Source of the DNA: Microbotryum silenes-acaulis | Taxonomy: Eukaryota > Basidiomycota > Microbotryomycetes > Microbotryales > Microbotryaceae | DNA: 64,000 bases | NCBI GenBank assembly: GCA_003665825.1 | Contig: QPFY01000010.1 | Coordinates: 1,240,001-1,304,000, forward strand | Direction: 5' to 3' | Shown: piece by piece, positions 34,478 through 45,765 of the stretch | Numbering within the stretch: the stretch's first letter is position 1 | Layout of the letters: each line of letters opens with the position of its first letter | Program-made: the position numbers and the translations under genes | Notes under the pieces: generated by a model | Seen by the model: only the letters and a program-made list of their open reading frames with translations | What the model was told of the DNA's origin: nothing | Databases searched by the model: none

Positions 34478-37400
34478 ATGTCGGCGTACAAGAAGGATGA
34501 AGAGAGTGGCGTGGGCCAGTTCTTCCAGGACAAGACGGTGAGTGGTTCACCGCAAGGGTGCCGCGTAGGGCGTGGCTGGTGATGTGGTAGGGTGGCTATG
34601 GTCGGTCGTCGGTCGTGAGCGCTGTCGTCGTGTCACCCACCCACCCACACCCCGCCCGTGCCCGCCCAGACCACGAGGCAGTCAGCGCGCGTGTCAGCTC
34701 GCCCCATCAGCGCGCCCTTCCTCGCCAATCCGCACCACCGTAACTGACACCCATCTCATCCCGCCCACACTCCTCCAGACCGTGATCCAAGAAGCGCGCG
34801 TCTTCAACGAGACACCCATCTCCCCGCGCAAGTGCCGTATCCTGTTGACCAAGATCGTCTACCTCCTCAATGTCGGAGAGACCTTTGGCAGCCAGGAGGC
34901 GACGACCTTGTTCTTTGGGGTCACCAAGTTGTTTCAGCACAAGGATGTGAGTTGGCGTCGGGCCGGGTGGATCGGGTTGGAACAGGGGTCACGGTCGACG
35001 TGCTCGGCGACGCGTGATCAGTCGCTGCGGATGTTATGCTATCGATGCGAGCGAGAGCACCTATTCGGGCGACAATACAAGTCTGTAACGTACTGTACCC
35101 TTCTACTGACCACGCTACTTTCCATGCACCCGCCATTCCTTCCTGGTGAACCACCCCCACAGAGCGCGCTCCGACAAATGGTCTACCTCGTCATCAAGGA
35201 ACTGTCCGGCATCGCAGAGGACGTCATCATGGTCACCTCGTCCATCATGAAGGACATGCAACCCAACCTCGAGGTCATATACCGACCCAACGCGATCAGG
35301 GCTCTGTGCAGGATCATCGATGTGAGTCCACATCGCTACGAGCCACGCGCGCGCTTCCCATTTCATCTGTCCGCACCGGTGCTGATGCCTCCCCCTCGCG
35401 TCTTGGAACAACGCACACAGGGCTCCATGATCGTCGGTGTCGAGCGCTTCTTCAAAGCCGCGATCGTCGACCGCAACTCGTCGATCGCCTCGGCCGCGCT
35501 CGTCTCGGCGTACCACCTCCACCCCGTCGCGCGCGACGTCGTCAAACGATGGGCCAACGAGGCCCAAGAAGCCATCAACAACAAAGGGAACTCGGGTGGA
35601 GCGTACGGGGGAGCAGGACAGGCGGGCTATCAGGCCGTGCAGAGTGCGTCGGCGATCACGCAGTACCATGCGCTTGGGTTGTTGTACCTCATTCGACAGG
35701 GGGACCGGATGGCGACGATCAAGATGATTCAACAGCTTTCGGCGAACAAGGGTTCCGGCGGCGGCAGTCTTAGGAGTCCATATGCGATTTGCATGCTCAT
35801 TCGTTTCGCCGCCAAGGTGATGGAGGAGGACCCCAAGTGAGTGGATAAACGCTTACGATCCGTCCCTCGGAGCGTCTTTCTTCGCAGCGTTCGGGGACGC
35901 TGATTGTGGGGATCTTGTCTCTACCTCACAGCGTGCACCGACAGATGCACGAGCTCTTGGACGGTTACCTTAAACATAAAAGTGACATGATCAACTACGA
36001 AGCCGCGCGCGCGATTTGCGAGATGCAGAACGTTACCGCCGCCGAACTCTTCCGACCTATTGCTGGTGAGTCGCATAGGACCAGACCGCTGGCACCGGGT
36101 CTTGGGGGATGTATACTGACGTCATCTCTGGTCTCGCAGTCCTGCAACTCTTTTTGACCTCTCCCAAAGCGACGCTCAAATTCGCCGCGATGCGCACGCT
36201 CGCTCGACTCGCGCAAACCCACCCCGGCGCGGTGCAGACATGCAACCTCGACATGGAGAAGCTCATCAACGACGAGAACCGTAGCGTGGCAACGTTCGCG
36301 ATCACGACCTTGCTCAAGACCGGTAACGAGGCCTCGGTCGATCGTTTGATGAAGCAGATCTCGGCGTTCATGTCCGAGATCTCGGACGAGTTCAAGGTGA
36401 TCGTCGTCAATGCGATCCGTTCGTTGTGCCTCAAGTTCCCGGCCAAGCAATCGACAATGTTGACTTTCCTTTCGGGGGTGTTGCGTGATGAAGGAGGATA
36501 CGAGTTCAAGCGCGCGGTCGTTGAGGCCATCTTTGATATGATCAAGTTCATCGGCGATAGCAAGGAGGCCGCGCTTGCTCAACTGTGCGAGTTCATCGAG
36601 GATTGCGAGTTCACCAAGCTATCGGTCAGGATCTTGCATTTGCTTGGTGTCGAGGGCCCCAAGACGCCGCAACCGAGCAAATACATTCGGTACATCTACA
36701 ACCGAGTCATCCTCGAGAACGCGATCGTGCGTGCCGCCGCCGTTTCATCGCTCGCCAAGTTTGGCGTCAACGTCGCGGACCCCTCGGTCAAGAAGAGCGT
36801 CGAGGTATTGTTGACGAGGTGCCTCGATGACGTCGATGACGAGGTCAGGGATCGCGCCGCGTTCAACCTCAAGTTGATGAAAGACGACCCGCTCGCGACC
36901 ACGTTCGTGCGCGACGACTCGACCTTTTCCCTCGAGGCGCTCGAGGCCAAATTACAGAAATATGTTGCGGACCCCGATGCGTCGTCGGAACCGTTCGATT
37001 TGGCGACGATTCCCAAGGTTTCGAAAACGCAGTCGTTGCAGGCCGCGTTGCGGGCACAGTCCGAGGCGCTTTCGATCGTCGCGACTGGGTCGGCGAGGAT
37101 CGAGTCGAATGGTGGGGATGCGCATGGTGGTGCGAATGGTCAACCTGCGACGGCCGCGGAATCGCAATCGCTGTACGCGAGTCAATTGGCCGAGATCCCC
37201 GAGTTGACGGGTTATGGTCCGGTGCTCAGGAGCAGTGCGAAGCCGCTGGAGTTGACCGAACGAGAGACCGAGTACGTCGTCACTTGCGTCAAGCACCTCT
37301 TTGCCGAACATGTCGTTTTCCAGTTCAATATCCGGAATACGGTCGATGCGGTCGTCTTGGAGCGCGTGTCCGTTTTGATGACGCCGACAGCGGAGACAGC

Positions 37401-37968
37401 CTTGACCGAGGACTTTATCATCCCCATTCCTTCGCTCGCACCTTCCTCGTCCGGCGTCGTTTACGTCTCCTTTACCCGATCGGACCCGAACGAATACGCC
37501 ATCGGCACCTTCGCGAACGCGTTGCGCTTCGTTTCAAAGGAGCTCGATCCCGAGTCGGGCGAACCCGAGGACGAAGGTTACGACGACGAGTACCAAATTG
37601 AGGAAGTCGACTTGGACGCGGGCGATTATTTGATCCCTTCGTACGCGGCGTTCCAGACCGAATGGGATCGATTAAGGACCGCGGCGAATAGGACCGAAAC
37701 TTTTGCTTTGACGGCGTTGGATTCGCTCAAGGCGGCTTGTGATTCGTTGGTTGAAGTGTTTAACCTTGAACCTTTGGGAGGGACCGAGGTGCCGAGTTCG
37801 ACGAGCGTGCATACGTTGCAATTGGCGGGCATCGTTGCGGGTGGAGGTGGGAAGGTTTTGGTCAGGGCCAGGATGACGTATCAGAGTGGGAAAGGGGTCA
37901 CGATGGAATTGGTGGTGAGGGCAGAGAAGGAACCGGCGGCGAATTTGATCATCGGCGCGCTTGCTTAA
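34478..37968 (+). CDS. SEC21: Coatomer (COPI) gamma subunit
   Basis: Six exons (34478-34537, 34779-34946, 35163-35321, 35421-35836, 35932-36065, 36140-37968) encode 921 residues, the usual length. The N-terminal adaptin-type HEAT solenoid begins MSAYKKDEESGVGQFFQ and includes ETFGSQEATTLFFGVTKLFQ, MVYLVIKELSGIAEDVIM, TSSIMKDMQPNLEVIYRPNA and KYIRYIYNRVILENAIVRAA. A linker around residues 560-620 precedes the gamma appendage (VVFQFNIRNTVDAVVLERVS through LVRARMTYQSGKGVTMELVV). The subunit is part of the COPI coat for Golgi-to-ER retrograde transport and binds cargo and ArfGAP through the appendage. An Ala/Gly-rich insertion (GGAYGGAGQAGYQ) lies in the solenoid. All five introns are short with GTGAGT donors. 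Confidence 0.97.
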
Positions 37969-38290
37969 GAGCGTGGGAAGCGGGGGTGTGGTGTTGGATC
38001 CGCAGACGACCGAGGTACGATCTTTTGATGCGGTGTGTTTGTTCTCTGGCTTTTTCCCAACGGCGTTTTTCTTTTCTCTTTTCCTTTCTTTCTTGGCATG
38101 TCAATGTTCTTTATGACCCTCCAACACATCGAATCGAATCAAAAGTTTGCTTCGAATGCCATTTACTTCATGAATCATCTATGAACAAAACATTTTTAAA
38201 AAATAAAAAAAGCTCAAACCCCATCTAAAAATTCAAAGACTTTTTGACAAAGGGACTTGCTCATGGAAAAAGTAGTTGTTGCGGCCGCGC
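37969..38290. other. Convergent 3' region SEC21 / lipase
   Basis: AT-rich interval with AATAAA-like sequence near 38199-38210, holding the 3' ends of two convergent genes. Confidence 0.5.
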
Positions 38291-39622
38291 TTAATGCCTC
38301 TCCAACCACTCGAGCATATCCCCCAACACTCTTTGCCTCTTCTCATCGTCCTTTTCGTCCTTGCCCTTCCTCAATAACACATGTTCATACCCTTCGTACA
38401 ATTGTAGTTCTTTATCCTCCGAATTCGCTTGCTCGAACAATTTCTTCGATCCAGAGGGACAGGTCACGCGATCGCTCGTACCGTGAAAGAGTTTGAACGG
38501 CACCTCGAGCGAAGACAAGAGGGTCGAAAGGTGAGTCATACCTTTAAGGATCGAGAGACCGGTCGCGATACGAAGTTTACCGTGATAGGTTTGAGGATCG
38601 GCATTGAATTCGATTTCGATAGTAGGGTCTTCTGAATTCTTACCTTTGTTCGCGGAGGCGAAGGGTAAAGGACCGGCGATGGAAGCGAGAGCTCGGGCGA
38701 TCAATTCGAGAGCGTAGGAAGGTCGGGAGGTGGAAACTATTTCGAGCATCGGACACAGGAAGAGACCACCACTGATTGTGGGGTGGTAGCGTACGGTAGG
38801 ACGGGGGGAGAGTGAAGAGACGGAGGAGGAACCGTATTTGAGACAGGTGAGTACTGCGGCGTAGCCGCCCATGGATTGGCCGGCGATGAAGAGTTTGCGC
38901 GATTGGGTAAAGGTTGAGGAAGAAGTTTGGGAGGTGGAGGGGTGGGGAGGGGTGAGGGATTTGGAATCGTGCAGGAGGACGTCGGCGAGGACGAGGTAGA
39001 CGGCGTCGGCGAGCAATTCTATGTTGGGGAGGTGGCAGTGCAGACCCGAGGAACGGCCGTGTGAAGGCATATCGGGGACGATGACGCGGTACTGTGCCGA
39101 GATTGATCAGGAGGTAGGAGATGGTCAGCGTGGGAACTCTCTTGAATGGTCCACTCCGCCGAGGCTCGGGATTTGCTCGTGGCGCCGGGCGAGAGAAGTG
39201 GAACTGACCCCTTCATCGAGGAACTTTGTCGCATGCATCGCAAATTTGCCCCCATAGTCATTGATACCGTGAAGCAAAACGAGGTCTGCGATGTAATGCT
39301 GGGTACGTCAGTCTCGGGCAGCGAGTCGGATCACTTAAGACACGTGCTCACCTTTCTCATTCCCCGTCCCCAGCTTGGGATCCCACACCTGATAACACAC
39401 CCATTGCTTATCAATCCCACCCTTGCCCAAGGGAATCTTGCCATCCCTCGTATTGTACTCCTCGCGCAAACGTTGTTCGAACGGCGCACGTGGGAGACTC
39501 GAACGACCATATGACCGATCTTGGCCACGGAGGGTCGAGATCCACGCGGAGAGGGAGTAGTCGTCCGAAGGGCAGGGGAGGGTGTAGTACCATGCTTCTT
39601 CGGGCGAGGGTTGCCAGGTCAT
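38291..39622 (-). CDS. Alpha/beta hydrolase, monoacylglycerol-lipase type
   Basis: Three exons on the minus strand (39622-39352, 39285-39209, 39091-38291) give 382 residues. The oxyanion-loop motif LVLLHGINDYGGKFA leads to YRVIVPDMPSHGRSSG. The nucleophile elbow GQSMGG has Ser189. Asp323 in HGTSDRVTCPSGS and His353 in YEGYEHVLL complete the triad. The order and the HG(x)NDYGG and P-x-GHG-x-S elements fit the serine aminopeptidase S33 / Hydrolase_4 group, which includes yeast Yju3 monoacylglycerol lipase. The substrate is inferred. Exon 2 was placed to join phase 1 at ATCGCAG, since the nearer CCCAG acceptor breaks the frame. A Ser/Thr/Pro insertion of about 20 residues precedes the nucleophile strand. 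Confidence 0.85.
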
Positions 39623-40542
39623 CGTGGGGAGGAGCGGCGAGGCGGAGGCGGAGGCGGGGGAGGGATAAGCGAAAGAGCGAAGGAGCGAAGAAGCGAAGGA
39701 GCGAAGGAGAGGAGTGCGATGCTTGCGGAGGAACGAGGTCGAATTGCGATTGGCCGATCGAATGCGCGATCGTCCGAGCCGAGGCTAGAAAAAGCTGGCC
39801 GAGTCGACCGGCGATGATGTGGTATAGACACGAGTGATTTTCGTCTTGGTGAGTTTCGGAGCTTTTTTGGTTTTTCCCGTTGTGAGATACTCGTGGCGCG
39901 CGGCCGAGGAGGGACGTGTAGTAAGATTTTGAGCCTTTACGCGGGCCGGGCACGTGACCTGGCGAGCCGCCTCAGCTCGGCGTTCGGAGAACAAGGAAAG
40001 ACAACATCGAGCTGATGGACCGGTTTAGGGTATTGGCAAGGGCAAGTACGTCGAGCTTGACCCGACTCTCCATGAATGAATTTGCGCTTTTTCTTGAATT
40101 ACCCGAGACCATCGACCGACCAAGAAAAAGTTGAGCTCGGCCTGGCTGGCTGATCGCCGAGCGCTGAGCGCCGAGCACCATACTAGCAAGATCTTGTCTT
40201 GTGCGCGCGCGCCGACTCGGGCCGAGCTCTTTGTAGACTTTGTGGTGGATCGACCCACGTCACGGTTAGCTGCTGCGCTTGCACCGCTTCAGTTTCGTCC
40301 TCGCCATCGACACACACGACTCGGTTTACTATCTTGGTTTCCCCACTTTGTTTCACCTGTACGTTCGACTTGAGCTACTAGAATAGGCGCTCTTCTCCCG
40401 GTTCGGTCTGCGTTGTTGACGCCGACTCGACTCGCGCGCTCCGCTCCTCCTCGCAGTAACGCTTGGCGCAAACCTGCGCAAACCTGCGCAAACCTGCGCA
40501 AACCATCCGGCGCAGCACCGTCACCGCAATCTTCACTTGGCC
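39623..40542. promoter_or_regulatory. Divergent intergenic region lipase / PLC-like gene
   Basis: About 920 bp between divergent start codons, expected to hold both promoters. It contains purine-rich imperfect 9-bp repeats (GAAGGAGCG type, 39668-39706) close to the lipase start, and a 10-bp tandem repeat close to the other gene. Confidence 0.45.
40466..40504. repeat. 10-bp tandem repeat, about four copies
   Basis: GCGCAAACCT is repeated head to tail four times (the last copy partial), ending about 40 bp before the start codon of the PLC-like gene and so probably in its 5' leader or core promoter. Confidence 0.85.
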
Positions 40543-42076
40543 ATGCACCTCAGTCTCAGTGTCTGGGCCGGCGTCGTGACATGGGCAGCACTAGTCAGGT
40601 GAGTGCCCACAGGATCATGTTGGGTCTGGGTTTGCGTCGATCAACTGGCCGGACGACGACGAGATGACGACGACGAGCTGCGAGTGCCGAGTGTGTTGCC
40701 GCATTCAGCATCGTCTTGAGCATCCTCGATCGATCTTGGGCTTCCAAAAGACACGTCCGACAAGTACGACTGACATGTGCGACTCGGTTGCCATTCCTCC
40801 TCTTACAGCTCGACCTTGGCTGCTTCCGTATGTAACGGCCACTCCGAGTTCTGCTCCAGGTCCTACTCCAACGTCTCCATCATCGGCACCCACAACTCGT
40901 ATGGTGTTTCTTCTGGGAACGGTACGTGACCGCCTGGGTGTGATCGCGCAAAGGAGAGCACCGTACCGACTACGTACCTTGATTATCACAGTCGCCGCCA
41001 ATCAAAACTACACCGTCACGACCCAGCTCAACAATGGCATCCGCTTACTCCAGGTCAGTTCGGCTGGCTCTACCTGCAGAGACCCGTACTCGGAGCTCAC
41101 CCATCGACCACGCCCACAGGTCCAAGGTCACATGAACAACGGATCCCTGCACCTCTGCCACACCTCGTGCTTCCTCCTCGACGCCGGCACGCTCACCTCG
41201 TACCTCACCCTCGTCAAGACCTGGCTCGACGCGAACCCAAACGAAGTCCTCACGCTCGTGCTCGTCAACTCGGACGCGATCGCCCCTTCGACCTGGGCCG
41301 CGTCCTACGCCGCTTCGGGCATGGACGACTACTCGTACACGCCCAGCTCGGTCCCCATCGCGTACAACGATTGGCCGACGTACAACTCGTTGATCGGTTC
41401 GGGTAAACGCGCGATCAGCTTCTTGGCTCAGAACGCAGATTTCGAGGCCGTGCCGTATTTGATTGACGAATTTACCAACGTGTGGGAGACGCCGTACGAT
41501 GTGAGTAAACGGCCGAACGACACGATCTGACTTTTATGTGTGACATCGTTTTGCTGACGATCGCGCGAGCTTTTGTCTCAAAAGGAAACGAGCACGTCGT
41601 TCCCCTGCACCGTCGACCGCGTCACCGGATCCTACTCGAACAAGATGTACATGATGAACCACTTTCTCGGACGCAACGTCTCCCTCCTCGGTGAAACCTT
41701 CACCGTACCCGCTACATCATCCTTGAACCAAACCAACGCCGCAACGGGGACCGGTTCGCTCGGCGCCCAAGCGTCGTCCTGCTTCAGCCAGTACAAGTAT
41801 TACCCTACTTTTACGCTCGTGGATTATTATGATGTTGGGAACGGGTCCGTATTCCAATATGCGGCCAAGTTGAATGGGGTATCGTATAGTGCGACCAAGA
41901 TTGGTAACTCGAGTAGTACCACGGGGGGGAATACTGGTCAGAGTTCGGCGTCGTCGAACCCGAATACGGATGGCACGGTCGTTTCGACACCGCTTAGTGG
42001 GGCTCGGAAGGTCGCGGTAGGGGGTGTGATGGCTTGCGTCCTGGTCGGGATGACGGTCGTGTTGGGGCAGGTGTAG
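40543..42076 (+). CDS. Secreted GPI-anchored PLC-X-like phosphodiesterase
   Basis: Five exons (40543-40598, 40809-40921, 40992-41053, 41120-41500, 41585-42076) give 367 residues. A signal peptide MHLSLSVWAGVVTWAALV is followed by CNGHSEFCSRSYSNVSIIGT then HNSYG, with the first catalytic His of the PI-PLC X domain. QLNNGIRLLQVQGHMN holds the second. Later come YLTLVKTWLDANPNEVLTLV and TNVWETPYD. The C-terminus has a Ser/Thr/Asn/Gly-rich spacer and the hydrophobic tail GVMACVLVGMTVVLGQV, typical of GPI attachment. Fungal members are extracellular PLC-like phosphodiesterases of unclear substrate. Splicing exon 1 to exon 2 gives ...ALVSSTLAASVCNGH and is required to attach the signal peptide. Confidence 0.88.
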
Positions 42077-42944
42077 GTCGTTCGTTGAGGGAGTTTTCGC
42101 TCGTTTTGCTCACCTTTTTTGTCGTTCGTTTTTCATATCCCGAGTTCATTCCTTTCGTTGTAGCACTATGTTATATTGTGTGTTAGTATACAAGCTCGGA
42201 CACTTTTTTGGAAGAATTCAAGAAACGGAGAGATTGAAGAAGATGAGCGCTGTGTGACCATTGTTTGGAAAAAGTTGGAGACGTACGCGCGTGGAGGAAA
42301 TCGATTCCCTGAGCAGCAGAAGGGGAGAAACTCGGTCGCTTTTATGCATCGACTCTACGTCTTGCGTCTGAGCAATCACTAGTTAGATTTTTGTTTATTT
42401 TGTTGAACATTGATATCACGGAGGAGATTGAGCCGGGCGAAGGGGCTCGAGACGAAGGGAGATGTGCACCAGGGACGATCGACTAGGAAGTCGAGATATG
42501 TTCTAGGGACTTCTTCAGGAGAGACGACGGACGACGGACGAGAGCAAGGGTATGACCTTTGACGAGAATGGGAGTGAAGCGCGAATCAAACTACAAAACT
42601 GGGGAGCTAGGTCAGAGGAGGCGGTGGGAATCAGGAGCGCGAGATTCCGAGAGATGAGAGAACAGAGCGAGACAGAGCGTAAGAGACGAAGAGGCCGGGG
42701 AACGAGAAGGGCGCTGTGCTCTGACTCGCCGAGAGCGACCTCGACCTCTCCCCTTCCGGATCGTATAACGCCTCGTCTCAAGCCGTTCAGCGCCAGTTGC
42801 ACTTCACTTGCACAAGATTATCCCTCGCTTCGCCACGTCTGGGTCATCACGCCTCTCTAATCTGTACATCGCGCGAGCACGAGATCGCACGCCGCCCCAA
42901 ACCCGGCCCGAACAGCTGGCCCATTGTACAAGTTCCCTCTCAAG
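42077..42944. other. Intergenic, no gene supported
   Basis: About 870 bp at the left edge of the second accessory island. The + strand is purine-rich (42180-42720). No coding exon is recognised. Confidence 0.4.
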
Positions 42945-45013
42945 ATGACAACTCCTGCAGAGCCCTTCGTGACGCAAACAGAGACCTCTATGACTACACT
43001 CCAAGACCTTTTCGAGCTCGTGCTCCCCCACGTCCCCACCCCGCCGATCCGCCCAAAGTCGCTCGCTCAGTTATACTGCTCCACTACTGATGAACCGTGG
43101 TGGGCGATGAAGAACGTCACTTTCTGCCGCATGCCTGGAGAGGAGGAACCACATCTCGGGATTGCCGCTCGGGATCCAACCCTGCTCGATCGAGTCAACC
43201 GAGGTCTACGGCGAGGGCTTGAACGAACATCCACGTCACCAAGCACTCCCCTCGATCCGGACACGCAATAATCGGTGGAAAAGTATTTGGACAACTACGA
43301 TTTTGCGGCACTTGCCGAGGAAGACGGCAATTCCTTTACTCTCGAATGGATCATACGCGTGTTCATCGTCCCCATCGTCAGGATGCTCTGCGGAGACCCT
43401 CGGCTCGTTATAGCCGCCAGAGAGCCGCGCTCAACCATGGGTCAAACTGGCGATCTTAACTGGGCGATGCGGTCGACCTTGCACACTACAGGCTCCGAAC
43501 CGTTGACGACAATCGCGATGGACGCCACATCAGAGCAGGCGCTTGAGTCGATCTTTGAGCAAGCTTCTCGGAGTGGGGATTCGAACCTCGACGTCCTCGA
43601 CATTCGCCTCGTCAAAGGAGGCGTCAGCAGAGTACTGAAATTGGATGACGGCTTGGCGATTGCGGTCAAGGTGAGCGACTCTATGGCATGTGTCAGAAGT
43701 CGAAAGTGGTGCTAGTGACTTGCTGTTTCAGATGGCGCTGCATATCCATAGTGCGGTGAACGGGCGGTTCGGCCTGCTCTGGGGGGCTATCTTTTTCGCT
43801 GTGACCGAGCTCGGTGAGTCTCCAAGTCGTGGTGGTGGTGGGATCTTTGGGAGCTCGAGTTCTGACTTGGGTTCTGGGGCGTTGGCTCCTGCGCTAGTCG
43901 AATTCGAGGGAAGGACCCATCTTGCGGTCAGCGACGTGTGTTCGATGTCCGCCATCCCTCCGAGCGCGACTGCACCCAAGATCCAGCCTTTCTTTGGCAT
44001 CTTTATCTCGCTCTTCATGAGCCACCATCCCGAGTATCGGATCGATGCCCCCTCGGACGACGAAACGCGGGCATGGCATGCCGCCGCGGAGGAACTCGAC
44101 CGCTCCACTGCCCTCGCGCGTCTTCGACCGATGCTCAATCTTGACGATGCGGTGGTCCCTCTGCTTCAAGATGCCAAGACCGTGATTGGCTTGCGACACC
44201 ATCCGGGTAGCCAAGTGTGTACTCGATTTGCATCTTCCGCTTTCTTGAGCTGTGCACTTATATTTTGGGCTCCTCCTGAACTCTTTTGGCAGCTCGTGTG
44301 TGATGTCGAGACGAACACGAACTCGAGTATGGTCGCGATCGGCGTCGAACTCGAATGCGACAACGTGGGTGCGACCTCCGCTCTTGGCTTGACCTGAAAA
44401 AGTGTGCTGACTTGTTGCTACTTTCTCATTCTTTTGTCGGTGCCAGTTCTTTGGGTCAGATCTCAGTCGAGCCAATCTTTGTGAACGTCAAGAGACCGCA
44501 CCAGTCTTGCCCTGGTTCGATATACCACCCGCGGATGCCATGAAGCTCGACCGTCTCGACCTCGTCACGCCGCTTGGGCGTGGTCTGACTGCCACGGTTT
44601 GGAAAGCCAAGTGGTCGCGTCGATCGGGGCCGGGAAATGTGCGCAGGTCTCGGAGTGGCTGGGACGGTGGAGGCTTCGTGCTCGTGATGGAAGATGTCGG
44701 ACAGCCAATCACGGACAAGGAGTTTGACGCGGGTGATGATGACGAAGGCAACGAGGCTCAGTCAGACAATTTTTCCTCTGATTTCGGCCTCTCTGGATGC
44801 TCGATTGCTGACCCTCGCTCCTCTGACTCCTTCAGGGCTGCCTTCGAGTTGCTCAGCAAAGAGGGGCTTTCTCATCAAGATGAGCGCGCTAACAATGTTC
44901 TTCGGCGCGAGGATGGTCGACTTTTCATTATCGATTGGGGAGAAGCAGAGTTCTATCCGCCGCCGCGGGCTGCTCTTCAAAGCGGCGTGGGCAAGGATGG
45001 TGCAAAGTCGTAG
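42945..45013 (+). pseudogene. Kinase-like gene, first tandem copy (damaged)
   Basis: Exons proposed: 42945-43670, 43732-43813, 43898-44214, 44293-44364, 44447-45013; every junction is frame-consistent. The N-terminal region contains IIRVFIVPIVRMLCGDPRLV and LDIRLVKGGVSRVLKLDDGL. A middle region includes GRTHLAVSDVCSMSAIPPSA and PFFGIFISLFMSHHPEYRI. Exon 4 is the 24-residue block LVCDVETNTNSSMVAIGVEL followed by ECDN. The kinase-like part has a glycine loop LGRGLTATVWKAKW, hinge-like GGFVLVMEDVGQ, catalytic loop GLSHQDERANNVL and LFIIDWGEAEFYP. It ends about 25 residues after DWG. Damage: an in-frame TAA at 43269-43271 in exon 1, and about 85 bp missing where the ATP-lysine strand should be (compare 45195-45765). 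A start at 43275 (MEKYLDNYDF) would avoid the stop. I know no named family; related to the gene at 53192. Confidence 0.5.
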
Positions 45014-45070
45014 CTGCTGCACCTCGCGAGGCGTGTACTCGTATACCTCGGACTCCTGCACACTGGCACA

Positions 45071-45765
45071 AGCTATTTGTGATGCCGAGGCGAACACGGA
45101 GTCGTGCGTGGTCGCGATGGGCCTTGTACTCGAGTGCAACAACGTGAGCCGGACTTTTCGTCATTTCTGATGTCGTTCTTCGGTTGTTGGGTCGATGTCA
45201 GTTCTATTCGATTTGCGTGAGGCCGCCGACGAGGTCCCGGAAGTTCTGCCCTGGTTCGACATGTTACTCGCGGATGCAACGAAGCTCGATCGTCTCGATC
45301 TTCTCACTTCGCTTGGGCACGGTCGGTCGGACGGGCACGGTTTGGAAAGCCGAGTGATCGCGTCCATCGAGACCTGGATATGCCCGCAGGTCGTCGTCGC
45401 CTCGCCCACCGGACCGAATGTGTTCCTGTCGTCGTTAAACTCGTCCCGGCTGCGTTCGCGTCGTCGGTCGCGCTTCTATCGGAATGGCTGGGACGGTGGA
45501 GGCTTCGTGCTCGTGGTGAAAGATGTTGGTGAACTAGTCCCCCAGAAGGAGTTTGCTTCACGTGTTTCAGAGGTCCACATCGTGGCTCAGTGAATGCACT
45601 TCCTTGTCTGCCTTGCGTTCACTCTGTCTTCCTGGTCGTGCGATGGCTGATCTCTACCAGTCTGCTTCTTTAGAGCTGCCTTTCGACTGTTTCAACCAGA
45701 AGGGTTACACCATTGGGAGAAGCGCGCCAACAAGGCTCTCCGGCGCGCGAACGGTCGACTGACGG
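45071..45765 (+). pseudogene. Tandem partial duplicate of the kinase-like gene
   Basis: Repeats the last two exons of the preceding gene. AICDAEANTESCVVAMGLVL (45071-45140) matches its exon 4, followed by a GTGAGC...CAG intron. VLPWFDMLLADATKLDRLDL (from about 45239) matches VLPWFDIPPADAMKLDRLDL, and GWDGGGFVLVVKDVGE matches the hinge. A stop and frameshifts occur after VWKAE. One frame here keeps VPVVVKLVPAAFASSVALLS, the ATP-lysine strand that copy 1 lacks. The catalytic loop has decayed from HQDERANN to HWEKRANK, losing Asp and Asn. This is a non-functional relic. Confidence 0.6.

Noticed and set aside
35115..35732. A 205-codon minus frame inside SEC21
   Set aside because: Antisense to highly conserved COPI gamma exons.
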